64,000 nucleotides of DNA from Lysinibacillus_B sp042920265 (GCF_042920265.1 NZ_JBDQZI010000001.1:558001-622000), one strand, 5' to 3'. Numbered from the stretch's first letter, positions 41,376-50,874 are shown. Program-made: numbers and translations. The notes: generated from the letters alone by a model not told the origin.

Positions 41376-41404
41376 ATATTGCAATAAAACACTTGAAGTG
41401 TCAA
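41376..41404 (-). promoter_or_regulatory. Candidate promoter of the glyQS leader
   Basis: On the minus strand TTGACA (41404-41399), 17 bases and CAATAT (41381-41376). The -35 is perfect and the -10 weak. The spacing places the start just before the T-box. Confidence 0.55.
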
Positions 41405-41491
41405 TAAAGAACATTCTAGTTTTATTCTTCGCAATCATTCATGAAATAGTATATAATATTAGTCGAATAAGTATAACATTATTTGAGGCGG

Positions 41492-42130
41492 GTGAGTCCA
41501 ATAGAACTCAATAAACGTCAAGACGCTATTTTACAAATCGTAAAAGAGAACGGCCCTATTACAGGTGAACAAATTGCTGAGCGCCTGAGTTTAACAAGGG
41601 CTACGTTAAGACCGGATTTAGCGATTTTAACAATGGCGGGCTTTTTAGACGCAAGACCACGTGTAGGATACTTCTATGCTGGGAAGAAAACAACGGTATC
41701 CTTAACAGAATCCATGATGAATTTGAAAGTAAAAGATTTCCAAGCTATGCCGGTTATAGTTTCTGAAAATCTAACGGTATATGATGCTATTCTACGTATG
41801 TTTTCAGAAGACGTAGGAACGCTGTTTGTAGTAGATAAAGATAAACATTTGCAAGGTGTATTATCTCGAAAAGATTTGCTACGTACAAGCATTGGTACAC
41901 AAGATTTAACGAAGATTCCTGTTCATATTATTATGACGCGTATGCCAAATATCGCATACTGCACAAAATATGATTCACTTATTTTAGCCGCTAAAAAATT
42001 GATTGATCGTGAAATCGATTCTTTGCCTGTCGTACATGAAAAAGAGTCAGGACTTGAAATTGTAGGACGCTTAACAAAAACGAATATTACAAAGGCGTTT
42101 ATTTCGCTTGCGGAAACGCATGAGTTGTAG
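41492..42130 (+). CDS. ccpN: Transcriptional repressor CcpN
   Basis: The product is 213 residues from the GTG at 41492, which gives a start like that of B. subtilis CcpN (SxIELNKRQ); GAGGCG is close in front. A TTG at 41483 is an alternative. The winged helix (about 5-65, GEQIAERLSLTRATLRPDLAILTMAGF) is followed by two CBS domains (about 85-205). It represses gluconeogenic genes such as gapB and pckA in glucose-grown cells. It forms an operon with yqfL, as in B. subtilis. Confidence 0.93.
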   Translation: MSPIELNKRQDAILQIVKENGPITGEQIAERLSLTRATLRPDLAILTMAGFLDARPRVGYFYAGKKTTVSLTESMMNLKVKDFQAMPVIVSENLTVYDAILRMFSEDVGTLFVVDKDKHLQGVLSRKDLLRTSIGTQDLTKIPVHIIMTRMPNIAYCTKYDSLILAAKKLIDREIDSLPVVHEKESGLEIVGRLTKTNITKAFISLAETHEL

Positions 42131-42140
42131 GAAGTGACGT

Positions 42141-42959
42141 ATGAAAACGTTGCGTTTTTTTGTTGTGTCGGATTCAGTCGGTGAAACAGGGGAGGTCGCT
42201 GTAAAGGCAGTAGTAAGCCAGTTTAGACCGACATTTGAGCATGTTGCCATTCAGCGATTTCCTCATATTCAAGAAGTAGATCATATTGAACAAATTGTAA
42301 AAATGGCCAGGAGACAAGATGCCATCATTATTTTTACGCTTGTGTTACATCAGCTTCGTAGCGTAATGATAGCAGCGAGCCAGCAAGAAGGGGTCACAGT
42401 TATTGATTTACTTGGGCCAATGCTTGATGCGGTAGAGAAAAAAATAAATACAAAGCCACTAGAAAAACCTGGTATCGTCCATCAACTAGATGATTACTAT
42501 TTTAAAAAAATTGAAGCTATTGAGTTTGCAGTAAAATACGACGATGGTCGCGATCCGCGGGGGATTTTATTAGCTGACATTGTGTTGATTGGTGTTTCAC
42601 GTACATCAAAAACGCCCTTATCGCAATATTTAGCCCACAAACGCTATAAAGTGGCAAATGTGCCGTTAGTGCCTGAAGTAGAGCCGCCGGTCGAATTATT
42701 TCATGTTGACCCGAAAAAGTGTTTTGGTTTAGTTATTTCACCAGGACAACTAAATAATATACGGAAAGAGCGGTTAATTGCCCTTGGTTTAACGGAGGGT
42801 GCTGTTTATGCACAGCATTCTCGGATTGAAGAGGAGATTCGTCACTTCTATCAAATAGCTGAAAAAGTAGGCTGCGAAGTAATTGATGTAACCAATAAAG
42901 CAGTTGAAGAAACAGCGAATTGTATTGTTGAAAAAATTGAACAGGGAAAAATCATATAA
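42141..42959 (+). CDS. yqfL: Pyruvate, phosphate dikinase regulatory protein (YqfL/PpsR family)
   Basis: The 272-residue bifunctional kinase/phosphorylase family protein regulates pyruvate, phosphate dikinase or PEP synthase. The P-loop GVSRTSKTPLS is near residue 150. Other family patterns are VVSDSVGETGEVAVKA at the start and DDGRDPRGILLADIVLIGVS. In Bacillus, YqfL modulates CcpN activity. It lies ten bases after ccpN, with GAAGTGA before the ATG. Confidence 0.95.
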   Translation: MKTLRFFVVSDSVGETGEVAVKAVVSQFRPTFEHVAIQRFPHIQEVDHIEQIVKMARRQDAIIIFTLVLHQLRSVMIAASQQEGVTVIDLLGPMLDAVEKKINTKPLEKPGIVHQLDDYYFKKIEAIEFAVKYDDGRDPRGILLADIVLIGVSRTSKTPLSQYLAHKRYKVANVPLVPEVEPPVELFHVDPKKCFGLVISPGQLNNIRKERLIALGLTEGAVYAQHSRIEEEIRHFYQIAEKVGCEVIDVTNKAVEETANCIVEKIEQGKII

Positions 42960-42975
42960 CGATTATGCAAAACTT

Positions 42976-43008
42976 AAACCACCTCGACTCTAGGAGGAGG
43001 TTTTTTTA
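42976..43008 (+). terminator. Terminator after yqfL
   Basis: AAACC and CCTC pair with GAGG and GGTTT across one A-A mismatch, followed by seven T residues. Confidence 0.75.
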
Positions 43009-43189
43009 ACGTGCTATAGTAAAAAAGTATGGAATTATTTTGGAATTTGTTTTATAATAATAAAATTGTGGTAAAAATATTCGCAAAGAGACAAAAGGTA
43101 TGAAGAATATTAAAATTTTTGTCGAAATTTAGAGGGATTTTTCGTTTTATCTCGAATTGTGTTTAAGGACAAAAAAGAATGGTGATGAC

Positions 43190-45013
43190 ATGACTGGGAA
43201 AATACCTGAACATTTAATTGAGCAGATTCGTTCGCAGTCTGATATAGTCGACGTCATTAGTGACTATATGCAGTTAACAAGAAGAGGGCGTAACTGGTTC
43301 GGATTATGCCCATTTCATGGCGAACAAACACCCTCTTTTTCAGTATCTCAAGATAAGCAAATTTTCCACTGCTTTGGTTGTGGCGCCGGTGGCAATGCTC
43401 TTACATTTGTCATGGATATTGAAAATGTTTCATTTCCTGATGCTGTAGTAAAGCTTGCAGAACGTGTCGGCATTCAAGTTGATGTGCAACCACAGAGTGG
43501 AGAAGTGGTAAAAGGGCTCTCACCAGCAGAACAAAAAATGCGTGAGGCGCATGAGTTTGCAATAGAGTTTTACCATCACTTACTTATTAACACGGAAGAG
43601 GGCGAGCCGGCACTAAATTATTTATTAGAGCGTGGTTTTACACGCGAACTCATTGATACACATAAAATTGGTTGGGCGCTGCCTCAGTGGGATGCACTGA
43701 CAACGCTGCTGGAACGCAAAGGTTTTACGTTAGAGGATATGGCAATAAGCGGCTTAATTATTCATAAAGAAAACGATAATCGATATTTTGATCGTTTTCG
43801 AGGTCGAATTATGTTTCCAATTCGCGATGAAAATGGAAAGGGAATTGCGTTTTCAGGGCGAATTTTAAATAGTGAGGCAGAAGAAGCGAAATATTTAAAC
43901 AGTCCAGAGTCACCAATATTTCATAAAAGTCAAGTGCTTTACAATTTAGATAAAGCACGTGCATCAATTCGCAAAACACGCAAAATTATCCTGATGGAAG
44001 GATTTATGGATGTGTTGGCTGCGAACCGTGCGGGTGTGTACAATGCAGTCGCTACGATGGGAACGTCGTTGACACCACAGCATGTCCAAAAGCTTAAGCG
44101 CTTAGCGGAGCAAATTACGATTTGCTATGACGGGGATAATGCTGGTGTTGAAGGGGCGAAACGTGCTGCTGAGCTATTGCATACTGAAAAGATAAAAGTC
44201 GAAGTTGCAATATTGCCTGATAAAATGGACCCGGATGATTATATTAATCAGTATGGGGCAGAAAGTTTTACAAATCAAATATTAGAAAAGCCGTATGCGT
44301 ATATTGCATTTATGATGATGCATGCAAGACGGGGGAAAAATTTTCAATTTGAAAATGATACGTTCCAATACATTCATGAAGTACTCGAGCATTTAGTCGG
44401 TAAAACGTCACCAATTGAGCGTGATTTATACATTAATCAGCTTGCGAAAGAGACGAATATTACGAAACAAGCAATTGAAGCCGAGTACCGCAAGTTTGAA
44501 GCGGAACAAGTGAAACATCATAAGCAAGCGCAAAAGAAAATAGAGCGTATTGAGCAACAATCGGTGACGCCTAACAAGCGATTAACTGCTACAGAACGTG
44601 CCGAGCGATTATTACTTTCACATATGTTGCATAATGTTTATGTTGTTGACAAACTCTTAAAGAGTGAAGACCCAAATCCGTTCATTCGGGATGATTATAA
44701 AACGGTTTTTGTGAAACTAATCGGTTTTTACGAGGAGTATGCATCACCTGATTACCATCGCTTTGTAGAATTGTTAGATGATGCTAATCTTCGGAAAATT
44801 GTCATGGAAGCTGCATTAGTTGAGCGAGACCCCGATCATAGTGAACAGGAAATTGCAGATTGTTTAAAGCATATAAAGAAACATCGTATTCAATTAGAAA
44901 TAGATCAGTTAATTCATGAAAGTAAAGAAGCGGAGAAAATGTTTGATTACCTACGAGCTCGTGATTTAGTTACTAAACAAATTGAGTTAAAGCGGCAACT
45001 ATCGAGCATGTAA
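43190..45013 (+). CDS. dnaG: DNA primase DnaG
   Basis: The product is 607 residues from the ATG at 43190 (GGTGATGAC upstream; an in-frame start at 43157 lacks support). The N-terminal zinc-binding domain has CPFHGEQTPSFSVSQ and CFGCG (about 40-65). The TOPRIM catalytic core (about 260-340) includes ILMEGFMDVLAANRAG and YDGDNAGVEGAKRAA. A C-terminal helical helicase-binding domain follows. It synthesises RNA primers at the fork and forms the macromolecular-synthesis operon with rpoD. Confidence 0.97.
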   Translation: MTGKIPEHLIEQIRSQSDIVDVISDYMQLTRRGRNWFGLCPFHGEQTPSFSVSQDKQIFHCFGCGAGGNALTFVMDIENVSFPDAVVKLAERVGIQVDVQPQSGEVVKGLSPAEQKMREAHEFAIEFYHHLLINTEEGEPALNYLLERGFTRELIDTHKIGWALPQWDALTTLLERKGFTLEDMAISGLIIHKENDNRYFDRFRGRIMFPIRDENGKGIAFSGRILNSEAEEAKYLNSPESPIFHKSQVLYNLDKARASIRKTRKIILMEGFMDVLAANRAGVYNAVATMGTSLTPQHVQKLKRLAEQITICYDGDNAGVEGAKRAAELLHTEKIKVEVAILPDKMDPDDYINQYGAESFTNQILEKPYAYIAFMMMHARRGKNFQFENDTFQYIHEVLEHLVGKTSPIERDLYINQLAKETNITKQAIEAEYRKFEAEQVKHHKQAQKKIERIEQQSVTPNKRLTATERAERLLLSHMLHNVYVVDKLLKSEDPNPFIRDDYKTVFVKLIGFYEEYASPDYHRFVELLDDANLRKIVMEAALVERDPDHSEQEIADCLKHIKKHRIQLEIDQLIHESKEAEKMFDYLRARDLVTKQIELKRQLSSM

Positions 45014-45046
45014 TCCGATTCGGTTTGCATAGAAGGAGGAAGGTTT

Positions 45047-46171
45047 ATGGCGGACAAGTCAGAACGTTCGAAAGAAACAGGAAATGAACTTACTTTAGAT
45101 GGGGTGAAGGCGCTTCTGAAAGCGAAGGCAAAACAAGATGGTGAAATTTCTATGAAAGAAATTTCAGATAAGCTTGCAGCATTTGATTTAGATACAGAAG
45201 AAGTTTTTAATTTCGCAGATGAAATTGAAAAAAATGATGTGCAAGTTGAAGGTAAGGAAGAGTTTGAAGAAGAAGCATTGTCAAAGCAGGAAGCAAGCGA
45301 AGAAGCATTTGATTTAAATGATTTAAGTGTTCCTCCTGGTGTAAAAATTAACGACCCAGTTCGCATGTATTTAAAAGAAATTGGCCGTGTTGATTTACTT
45401 TCCGCCGAAGAAGAAATTCGCTTAGCAGAGCGTATCGAGCAAGGTGATGAGGAAGCGCGAAAACGTTTAGCTGAAGCAAACTTGCGTCTAGTAGTATCCA
45501 TTGCAAAACGTTATGTTGGTCGCGGTATGCTTTTCTTAGACCTGATTCAAGAAGGAAACATGGGGTTAATTAAAGCGGTTGAAAAGTTTGACCACCGAAA
45601 AGGATTTAAATTTTCAACGTATGCAACATGGTGGATTCGCCAGGCGATTACGCGTGCGATTGCTGACCAAGCACGTACCATTCGTATTCCAGTGCATATG
45701 GTTGAAACAATCAATAAATTAATCCGTGTTCAACGCCAGTTATTGCAAGATTTAGGTCGTGAACCGTCTCCAGAAGAAATCGGTGAGGAAATGGACTTAA
45801 CACCTGAAAAGGTACGTGAGATTTTAAAAATCGCACAAGAGCCAGTTTCTTTAGAAACACCGATTGGGGAAGAAGATGATTCGCATTTAGGGGACTTCAT
45901 TGAAGATTCTGAAGCACAATCACCTTCAGACCATGCAGCATATGAATTGTTAAAAGAACAGCTAGAAGATGTGTTAGATACGTTAACAGATCGTGAAGAG
46001 AACGTTCTTCGTCTGCGATTTGGATTAGATGACGGCCGTACACGCACGCTTGAAGAAGTAGGAAAAGTGTTTGGTGTAACACGTGAACGTATTCGTCAAA
46101 TTGAGGCAAAAGCATTGCGTAAATTACGTCATCCATCACGTTCAAAACGCTTAAAAGACTTTTTAGAATAA
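45047..46171 (+). CDS. rpoD: RNA polymerase primary sigma factor SigA
   Basis: The 374-residue product has region 1.1 (about 10-80), region 1.2 (PVRMYLKEIGRVDLLSAEEE), region 2 with YVGRGMLFLDLIQEGNMGLI, then YATWWIRQAITRAIADQ, region 3 and region 4.2 (TLEEVGKVFGVTRERIRQIE) near the C-terminus. It is the housekeeping sigma factor. AGGAGG precedes the ATG. It follows dnaG by 33 bases and ends in a terminator. Confidence 0.98.
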   Translation: MADKSERSKETGNELTLDGVKALLKAKAKQDGEISMKEISDKLAAFDLDTEEVFNFADEIEKNDVQVEGKEEFEEEALSKQEASEEAFDLNDLSVPPGVKINDPVRMYLKEIGRVDLLSAEEEIRLAERIEQGDEEARKRLAEANLRLVVSIAKRYVGRGMLFLDLIQEGNMGLIKAVEKFDHRKGFKFSTYATWWIRQAITRAIADQARTIRIPVHMVETINKLIRVQRQLLQDLGREPSPEEIGEEMDLTPEKVREILKIAQEPVSLETPIGEEDDSHLGDFIEDSEAQSPSDHAAYELLKEQLEDVLDTLTDREENVLRLRFGLDDGRTRTLEEVGKVFGVTRERIRQIEAKALRKLRHPSRSKRLKDFLE

Positions 46172-46192
46172 TGATGTCATTTTAATATGTAC

Positions 46193-46240
46193 AAGAGTGT
46201 AGAGAACGTCGATCATTTGACTACGATCTACACTCTTTTT
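46193..46240 (+). terminator. Terminator after rpoD
   Basis: AAGAGTGTAGA pairs with TCTACACTCTT around a loop of about 20 bases with inner pairing, followed by T residues. Confidence 0.85.
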
Positions 46241-46409
46241 ATTTGGTAAAAGAGTAGAGCCTTATACATGCTGTAAATGACCCATTTATGTATTTAGTCA
46301 TATAAAAAAATCGGAATTTTTATGGTGATGTTACTTTTTGTGGATTTCGAATGACTATAGTATCCGTTAGAATAGTTTTATAAATTATATAAATTTTGGA
46401 GATGCATGC

Positions 46410-46967
46410 ATGGCAAATCAACGCAAACAAATTATTATTAATGAAATTACATTTTGGCGAAAAAATAAGTTATTACCAGAACACTATTGCGATTTTTTGA
46501 TGACACTTTATACAGGTGGTAATCATGAAAGTGAAGAACTTATCGGAAAGGCAAAGCAGTCTGTGAAAGGTAAGGAAAAGCAAAAGCGGCAATGGATGCT
46601 TGTCCTATTTCCATTACTAGCAATTATATTATTTGCGTTATTATTCACAATTGATACGGTATGGTTCACAGCGATTCCAGCCACAATACTTGCTATAGGT
46701 ACGCTATTTGCAGCGTTTTATTATGCTAAAAAGAATGAACTGTTAACACCCGTTCTTTATATTAGTGGAGCACTGATACTATTAGGTCTTACAGTTAAAT
46801 TGTGCTTAACGTATTTACCTAAAAATGATTTAGCTATTTATAGTGTACTGATAGGAAATAGCCTATTTTGGTTTTTGTCGGGATTAAAAATGAAGTTAAT
46901 TTATTTTACTATATCGGGTTTACTCGGAATGGTGGCGATCATCATTTATAGTGCAATGAATATGTAA
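46410..46967 (+). CDS. Polytopic membrane protein, unknown
   Basis: The product is 185 residues. The N-terminal 60 residues are soluble and basic (INEITFWRKNKLLPEHYCDFLMTLYTG, then a lysine-rich stretch). Five to six membrane helices follow to the C-terminus. Similar genes lie between rpoD and cccA in several Bacillaceae, in my recollection, without known function. Its upstream 230 bases hold the rpoD terminator and no other gene. Confidence 0.75.
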   Translation: MANQRKQIIINEITFWRKNKLLPEHYCDFLMTLYTGGNHESEELIGKAKQSVKGKEKQKRQWMLVLFPLLAIILFALLFTIDTVWFTAIPATILAIGTLFAAFYYAKKNELLTPVLYISGALILLGLTVKLCLTYLPKNDLAIYSVLIGNSLFWFLSGLKMKLIYFTISGLLGMVAIIIYSAMNM

Positions 46968-47267
46968 AATCAAACTATATAAATTTATGTATTTTATAAA
47001 ATATGGGAAACTAATGCTCGCAGTGAAGCATTAGCAATTGAAAAGATTGAAGTCATGTTCTCAAACTCCACCTCTGCCATATAGCATGTATGTCTTTGTC
47101 TATTAGAGATGTCAGTTATTGACGTATAAATGTCAAAATTGTTACAAACAAAAGAAAAGTTCCCTTTTAGGGCTTTTCGTTTCTCCGTTAATGAAGTACA
47201 ATAATGATTGTTGAAATGATTCTATATTTATAGAAGCAGTTTTTAAATGAGGGAGGGTATATACGCT
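46968..47267. other. Gap before cccA with one terminator-like hairpin
   Basis: No gene is seen. AAAAG and CCC pair with GGG and TTTT at 47155-47177, which may terminate the upstream gene. A TTGAC...GTCAA inverted pair lies near 47118. The region otherwise carries the cccA promoter area. Confidence 0.4.
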
Positions 47268-47609
47268 ATGAAAAACAATCCACTTATTCCTTACGTCCTA
47301 ATTATGGCATTCGGTATCGGACTTATTTTCTTCATGTCATTACAAGGCGCTGGAAACAAAGATGAAGCAACTGAAGGTGAAAGCGGTGAAGCTACTGCAG
47401 AAATCGATGGTGCAGCAATCGTACAATCTTCTTGTATCGGCTGTCACGGTGGTGACTTAGGCGGCGGTATGGGGCCAGCTTTAACTGGTAGTCTAGATGC
47501 TGAGCACGTGAAAACTGTAGTAATGAACGGTCAAGGTACAATGCCTGCTGTTATTACAAACGAAGCTGAAGCGCAAGCAGTTGCTGACTATATTGCTGGT
47601 TTAGAGTAA
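47268..47609 (+). CDS. cccA: Cytochrome c-550
   Basis: The product is 113 residues from the ATG at 47268 (GGGAGGG upstream). One N-terminal membrane anchor (about 5-25, IPYVLIMAFGIGLIFFMSL) is followed by an acidic linker and a class I heme domain with CIGCH near residue 53. The distal ligand methionine is in the GTMPAVI segment near residue 89. It is a membrane-bound electron carrier on the outer face. It occupies its usual place after rpoD. Confidence 0.93.
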   Translation: MKNNPLIPYVLIMAFGIGLIFFMSLQGAGNKDEATEGESGEATAEIDGAAIVQSSCIGCHGGDLGGGMGPALTGSLDAEHVKTVVMNGQGTMPAVITNEAEAQAVADYIAGLE

Positions 47610-47633
47610 GCATCAAACAATCAAAAGTGTAGA

Positions 47634-47668
47634 TAAGCGCATTTTTCGCCAATATCTACACTTTTTTC
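47634..47668 (+). terminator. Terminator after cccA
   Basis: AAAGTGTAGATA pairs with TATCTACACTTT, followed by a T run. Confidence 0.85.
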
Positions 47669-47765
47669 ATTGTCTATCATAAATCCTTAGTTGTAAGGCG
47701 ACTAAGGGTTTATTTTTTTATATAATAAATGTTGGAATTGGAATTTAGTAAAGTGAGGGTAAACT

Positions 47766-48461
47766 ATGAATGCACAAAAGCTTTCAAAACGTCTAGAAAC
47801 GGTGGCGTCGTTTGTGCCAACGGGAGCGGTATTAGCAGATATCGGAAGTGACCACGCTTATTTACCTTGTAATTTAGTACATAAAGGTATTGTAAGCCGT
47901 GCGATTGCAGGAGAGGTTGTAAAGGGACCGTATGAATCAGCAGTTCGACAAGTTCGAACGGAAGGATTATCGGAAGTAATTACGGTACGTTTAGCGGATG
48001 GGCTAGCAGCCATTCATCCTGAAGATAAAGTGAATACTGTGACAATTGCTGGAATGGGTGGTCCGTTAATTGTATCCATTTTAGAGAATAATCCAGAAAG
48101 CTTACAAAGTGTCACGCGTCTTATTTTACAACCGAATATTCATGCAAAAGCGATTCGTGAATGGGCGATTCGAAATGGGTGGGCGATTCATGATGAAGCC
48201 ATTTTAGAGGAAGATGATAAAATCTACGAAATTCTAGTGCTGCAGCGTGGACAGGAAAGTTATACGGAGGCAGAAATTTTACTTGGTAAAAAGCTAATGG
48301 CAGAAAAATCTCCTGTATTTATGCAAAAATGGGCACGCGAAATGGCAAACTGGGAGCGTGTATTACAATCTATTGAAAAAGCCGAGGCGACGTCAGAAAT
48401 TGAAACTAAACGTGCTGAGCTGCATCATTTAATTGCACTTGTACAGGAGGCACTGACATGA
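47766..48461 (+). CDS. trmK: tRNA (adenine(22)-N1)-methyltransferase TrmK
   Basis: The 231-residue Rossmann-fold methyltransferase makes m1A22 in tRNA. SAM-binding motif I is LADIGSDHAYLPCNLV near residue 23. AGMGGPLIVSILENNP near 91 and LILQPNIHAKAIREWAIRNG near 113 complete the family pattern. A C-terminal coiled-coil domain spans about 165-228. It overlaps the following gene by four bases (ATGA), as in B. subtilis yqfN-yqfO. Confidence 0.95.
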   Translation: MNAQKLSKRLETVASFVPTGAVLADIGSDHAYLPCNLVHKGIVSRAIAGEVVKGPYESAVRQVRTEGLSEVITVRLADGLAAIHPEDKVNTVTIAGMGGPLIVSILENNPESLQSVTRLILQPNIHAKAIREWAIRNGWAIHDEAILEEDDKIYEILVLQRGQESYTEAEILLGKKLMAEKSPVFMQKWAREMANWERVLQSIEKAEATSEIETKRAELHHLIALVQEALT

Positions 48462-49579
48462 AAACTGCAAATGGAAATGAAATCATTCAGTTATTTGAAA
48501 GTTGGGCGCCAAAAAAATACGCATGTATGCCAAACGATCCGATTGGATTAGCGATTGGCACATTGAATAAATCGATCAGTAAAGTATTAGTGACACTGGA
48601 TGTGACAGATGCAGTGGTGGATGAAGCAATTGCAAACGAATGTGAATTAATCATTGCACACCATCCGCCGATTTTCTTTAAGCTAAGTCATCTGCGAACA
48701 GATAACCCGCAAGGAAAGCTCTTTGAAAAATGTTTGAAACATGATATAGCGGTTTATGCAGCACATACAAACTTAGATGTTGCACCAGGTGGCGTAAATG
48801 ATTTATTAGCCGATGCACTTGGATTAGAAAATCGCCAAATTTTGGAGCACACATATAGTGAACAGCTCATGAAGTTAGCTGTATTTACACCAAAAACGCA
48901 TGTAGACGAGATGCGTACAGCACTCGCAAAAGCTGGAGCAGGACAAATTGGCTTATATGATGCTTGTAGCTTTACATCAAGCGGTGAAGGACGCTTCCGT
49001 GCTTTAGAAGGAGCAAATCCTTTTTTAGGCCAAGTTGGTGAAATGGAAGTAGCTGATGAAGAGAAGATTGAAGTTGTTTTTCCTACAAGCGTCAAAAACA
49101 AAGTGTTAAAAGCGATGTTAAATACACATCCGTACGAGGAGCCAGCTTATGATGTGTGGACACTGGATTTGCAAGCGAATGAGCAAGGACTAGGGCGCAT
49201 TGGCAGCCTGGCAAAACCTATGACACTAAAACAGTTTGCGGAGCATGTGAAAGTACAATTAGATGTGCCCGCACTACGTGTTGTAGGAGAGCTTAATAGC
49301 ATGGTCCGCAAAGTAGCTGTTGTCGGTGGCGATGGCAATAAATATATCCGTACAGCTAAATTTGCAGGAGCGGATGTATTTGTGACAGGGGATATTGGCT
49401 TCCATATGGCGCAAGATGCAGAAATAAACGGATTAAATATTGTAGACCCTGGACATCACGTTGAAAAAGTGATGATCAAAGGGGTAGCTGAGAAAATGAG
49501 CTCGATGTGTGCAGACAAAAAATTACGTGTCGAATTTATTCAGTCTACAATTCATACAGAACCATTTCAATTTATTTAA
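48458..49579 (+). CDS. Nif3-like dinuclear metal-centre hexameric protein (YqfO)
   Basis: The 373-residue protein has the family metal ligands in ECELIIAHHPPIFFKL near residue 65, YAAHTNLDVAPGGVND near 105 and DPGHHVEKVMI near 330. A PII-like inserted domain of the YqfO type lies in the middle (about 130-230, with LMKLAVFTPKTHVDEMRTAL). Its precise activity is unsettled. It is sometimes annotated as GTP cyclohydrolase I type 2, and translational coupling to trmK is conserved. Confidence 0.93.
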   Translation: MKTANGNEIIQLFESWAPKKYACMPNDPIGLAIGTLNKSISKVLVTLDVTDAVVDEAIANECELIIAHHPPIFFKLSHLRTDNPQGKLFEKCLKHDIAVYAAHTNLDVAPGGVNDLLADALGLENRQILEHTYSEQLMKLAVFTPKTHVDEMRTALAKAGAGQIGLYDACSFTSSGEGRFRALEGANPFLGQVGEMEVADEEKIEVVFPTSVKNKVLKAMLNTHPYEEPAYDVWTLDLQANEQGLGRIGSLAKPMTLKQFAEHVKVQLDVPALRVVGELNSMVRKVAVVGGDGNKYIRTAKFAGADVFVTGDIGFHMAQDAEINGLNIVDPGHHVEKVMIKGVAEKMSSMCADKKLRVEFIQSTIHTEPFQFI

Positions 49580-49588
49580 GGGGCATGA

Positions 49589-49810
49589 ATGATGGATGAA
49601 AAACAAGTCATAAATAACGGCAAGATTTGGATGATTATTGGCATTGCCATCGCTATTCTCGGATTATTATTTACAATTGCAATGAGTGTAGTGAGCAATC
49701 AAAATATTAACCGTTTAACAGAGCAGTGTGAAAAAAGTGGCGGTCAAGCCGAAGTAACAGAACATGGTTTTATTGTGACAACAAGTTATGAATTTACATG
49801 TGTTAAATAA
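49589..49810 (+). CDS. Small single-pass membrane protein, unknown (73 aa)
   Basis: Starts at tandem ATGs (49589/49592) behind AAGGGGC, nine bases after yqfO. One membrane helix (about 12-36, IWMIIGIAIAILGLLFTIAM) is followed by a short extracytoplasmic domain with two cysteines (TEQCEKSGG and EFTCVK) that could form a disulfide. No family is recognised. A terminator follows. Confidence 0.7.
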   Translation: MMDEKQVINNGKIWMIIGIAIAILGLLFTIAMSVVSNQNINRLTEQCEKSGGQAEVTEHGFIVTTSYEFTCVK

Positions 49811-49818
49811 TGAAGTGT

Positions 49819-49850
49819 ACGAGAAATCATTTGATTTCTCGTCTTTTTAT
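49819..49850 (+). terminator. Terminator of the trmK-yqfO operon
   Basis: ACGAGAAATCA pairs with TGATTTCTCGT, then CTTTTTATT. Confidence 0.85.
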
Positions 49851-49891
49851 TACGTTGATAAATCAGAATATTCTAACCTATTTTATGAATA

Positions 49892-49920
49892 TTGACATAG
49901 AACAGTTTGAATGCTATTCT
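49892..49920 (+). promoter_or_regulatory. Promoter of the amino-acid ABC operon
   Basis: TTGACA and TATTCT are separated by 17 bases, about 84 bases before the substrate-binding protein gene. Confidence 0.7.
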
Positions 49921-50003
49921 TTATCACGTTAACGATTTAGTAGAGTAAACGTTTGAAGAATTTTCTGTCTATTAAACTACATAGCGATTGAGAGGGATTT
50001 AGG

Positions 50004-50810
50004 GTGAAACGTTTTTTACAATTTGGTCTTATGCTTGTGGCGCTTGTAGCCGTTTTAGCTGCATGTAGCTCTGACGATAAAGGGACAAGCACAGGTACAA
50101 CAGACAAAGAGTCAACTGAAAAAGAAACTGTAATCATTGGAATCGACGATAAATTTGCACCAATGGGCTTCCGTGATGAGAAAAATGAAATTGTTGGTTT
50201 TGATATTGATTTAGCACGCGCTGCTGCTGAAAAAATGGGTATGGAAGCAAAATTCCAACCAATTGATTGGAAAACAAAAGAAGTAGAATTAAATAGTGGT
50301 CGTATCGATCTAATTTGGAATGGTTACACAATTACAGATGAGCGTAAAGAGAAAGTGTTATTTACAAAACCTTATTTAGCAAACGCACAAGTAGCTATTA
50401 CATTAGCCGATTCAGAATTACATGCTTTATCTGATTTAGAAGGTAAAAAAGTAGGGATTCAATCATTATCATCAGCACTGGATGCATTAAATGCGAACCC
50501 GATTAGTGAAAAAGTGGGTAGTGTAACAGAATTCGGAGATAATGTATTAGCGTTAACGGACTTAAAAACACGTCGTGTAGACGTAGTGATTATTGATGAA
50601 GTTGTCGCTGAGTACTATATGACATTAGAAGAAGGCACATTCAAAATTCTTGATGAATCACTAGCACCAGAAGAATACGGTGTAGGTGTGAAAAAAGGCA
50701 ACGAGGATTTATTAGAAAAACTACAAGCAGCTTTAGATGAAATGAATGAAGATGGTACTGCTGCTGACATTTCAACTAAGTGGTTTGGAGAAGACAAAGT
50801 ATTAAAATAA
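50004..50810 (+). CDS. Polar amino-acid ABC transporter, substrate-binding lipoprotein
   Basis: The 268-residue product starts at a GTG with GAGAGGGA upstream. It has a lipoprotein signal with the lipobox LAAC at residues 18-21 and a serine- and threonine-rich linker, then a family 3 solute-binding fold: GFDIDLARAAAEKMG, DLIWNGYTIT, SDLEGKKVGIQS and VVIIDEVVAEYY. It delivers a polar amino acid (glutamine, histidine or cystine types are all possible) to the permease encoded next. The ligand cannot be assigned from sequence alone. Confidence 0.9.
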   Translation: MKRFLQFGLMLVALVAVLAACSSDDKGTSTGTTDKESTEKETVIIGIDDKFAPMGFRDEKNEIVGFDIDLARAAAEKMGMEAKFQPIDWKTKEVELNSGRIDLIWNGYTITDERKEKVLFTKPYLANAQVAITLADSELHALSDLEGKKVGIQSLSSALDALNANPISEKVGSVTEFGDNVLALTDLKTRRVDVVIIDEVVAEYYMTLEEGTFKILDESLAPEEYGVGVKKGNEDLLEKLQAALDEMNEDGTAADISTKWFGEDKVLK

Positions 50811-50827
50811 TTTGAGAATAATGTATC

Positions 50828-50861
50828 GATAAGAGTTTCCATGTGAAACTCTTATCTTTTT
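50828..50861 (+). terminator. Partial terminator between binding protein and permease genes
   Basis: GATAAGAGTTTC pairs with GAAACTCTTATC, followed by TTTTT. Its place inside the operon suggests it lowers permease and ATPase expression relative to the binding protein. Confidence 0.75.
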
Positions 50862-50874
50862 GGGAGGACATTTC

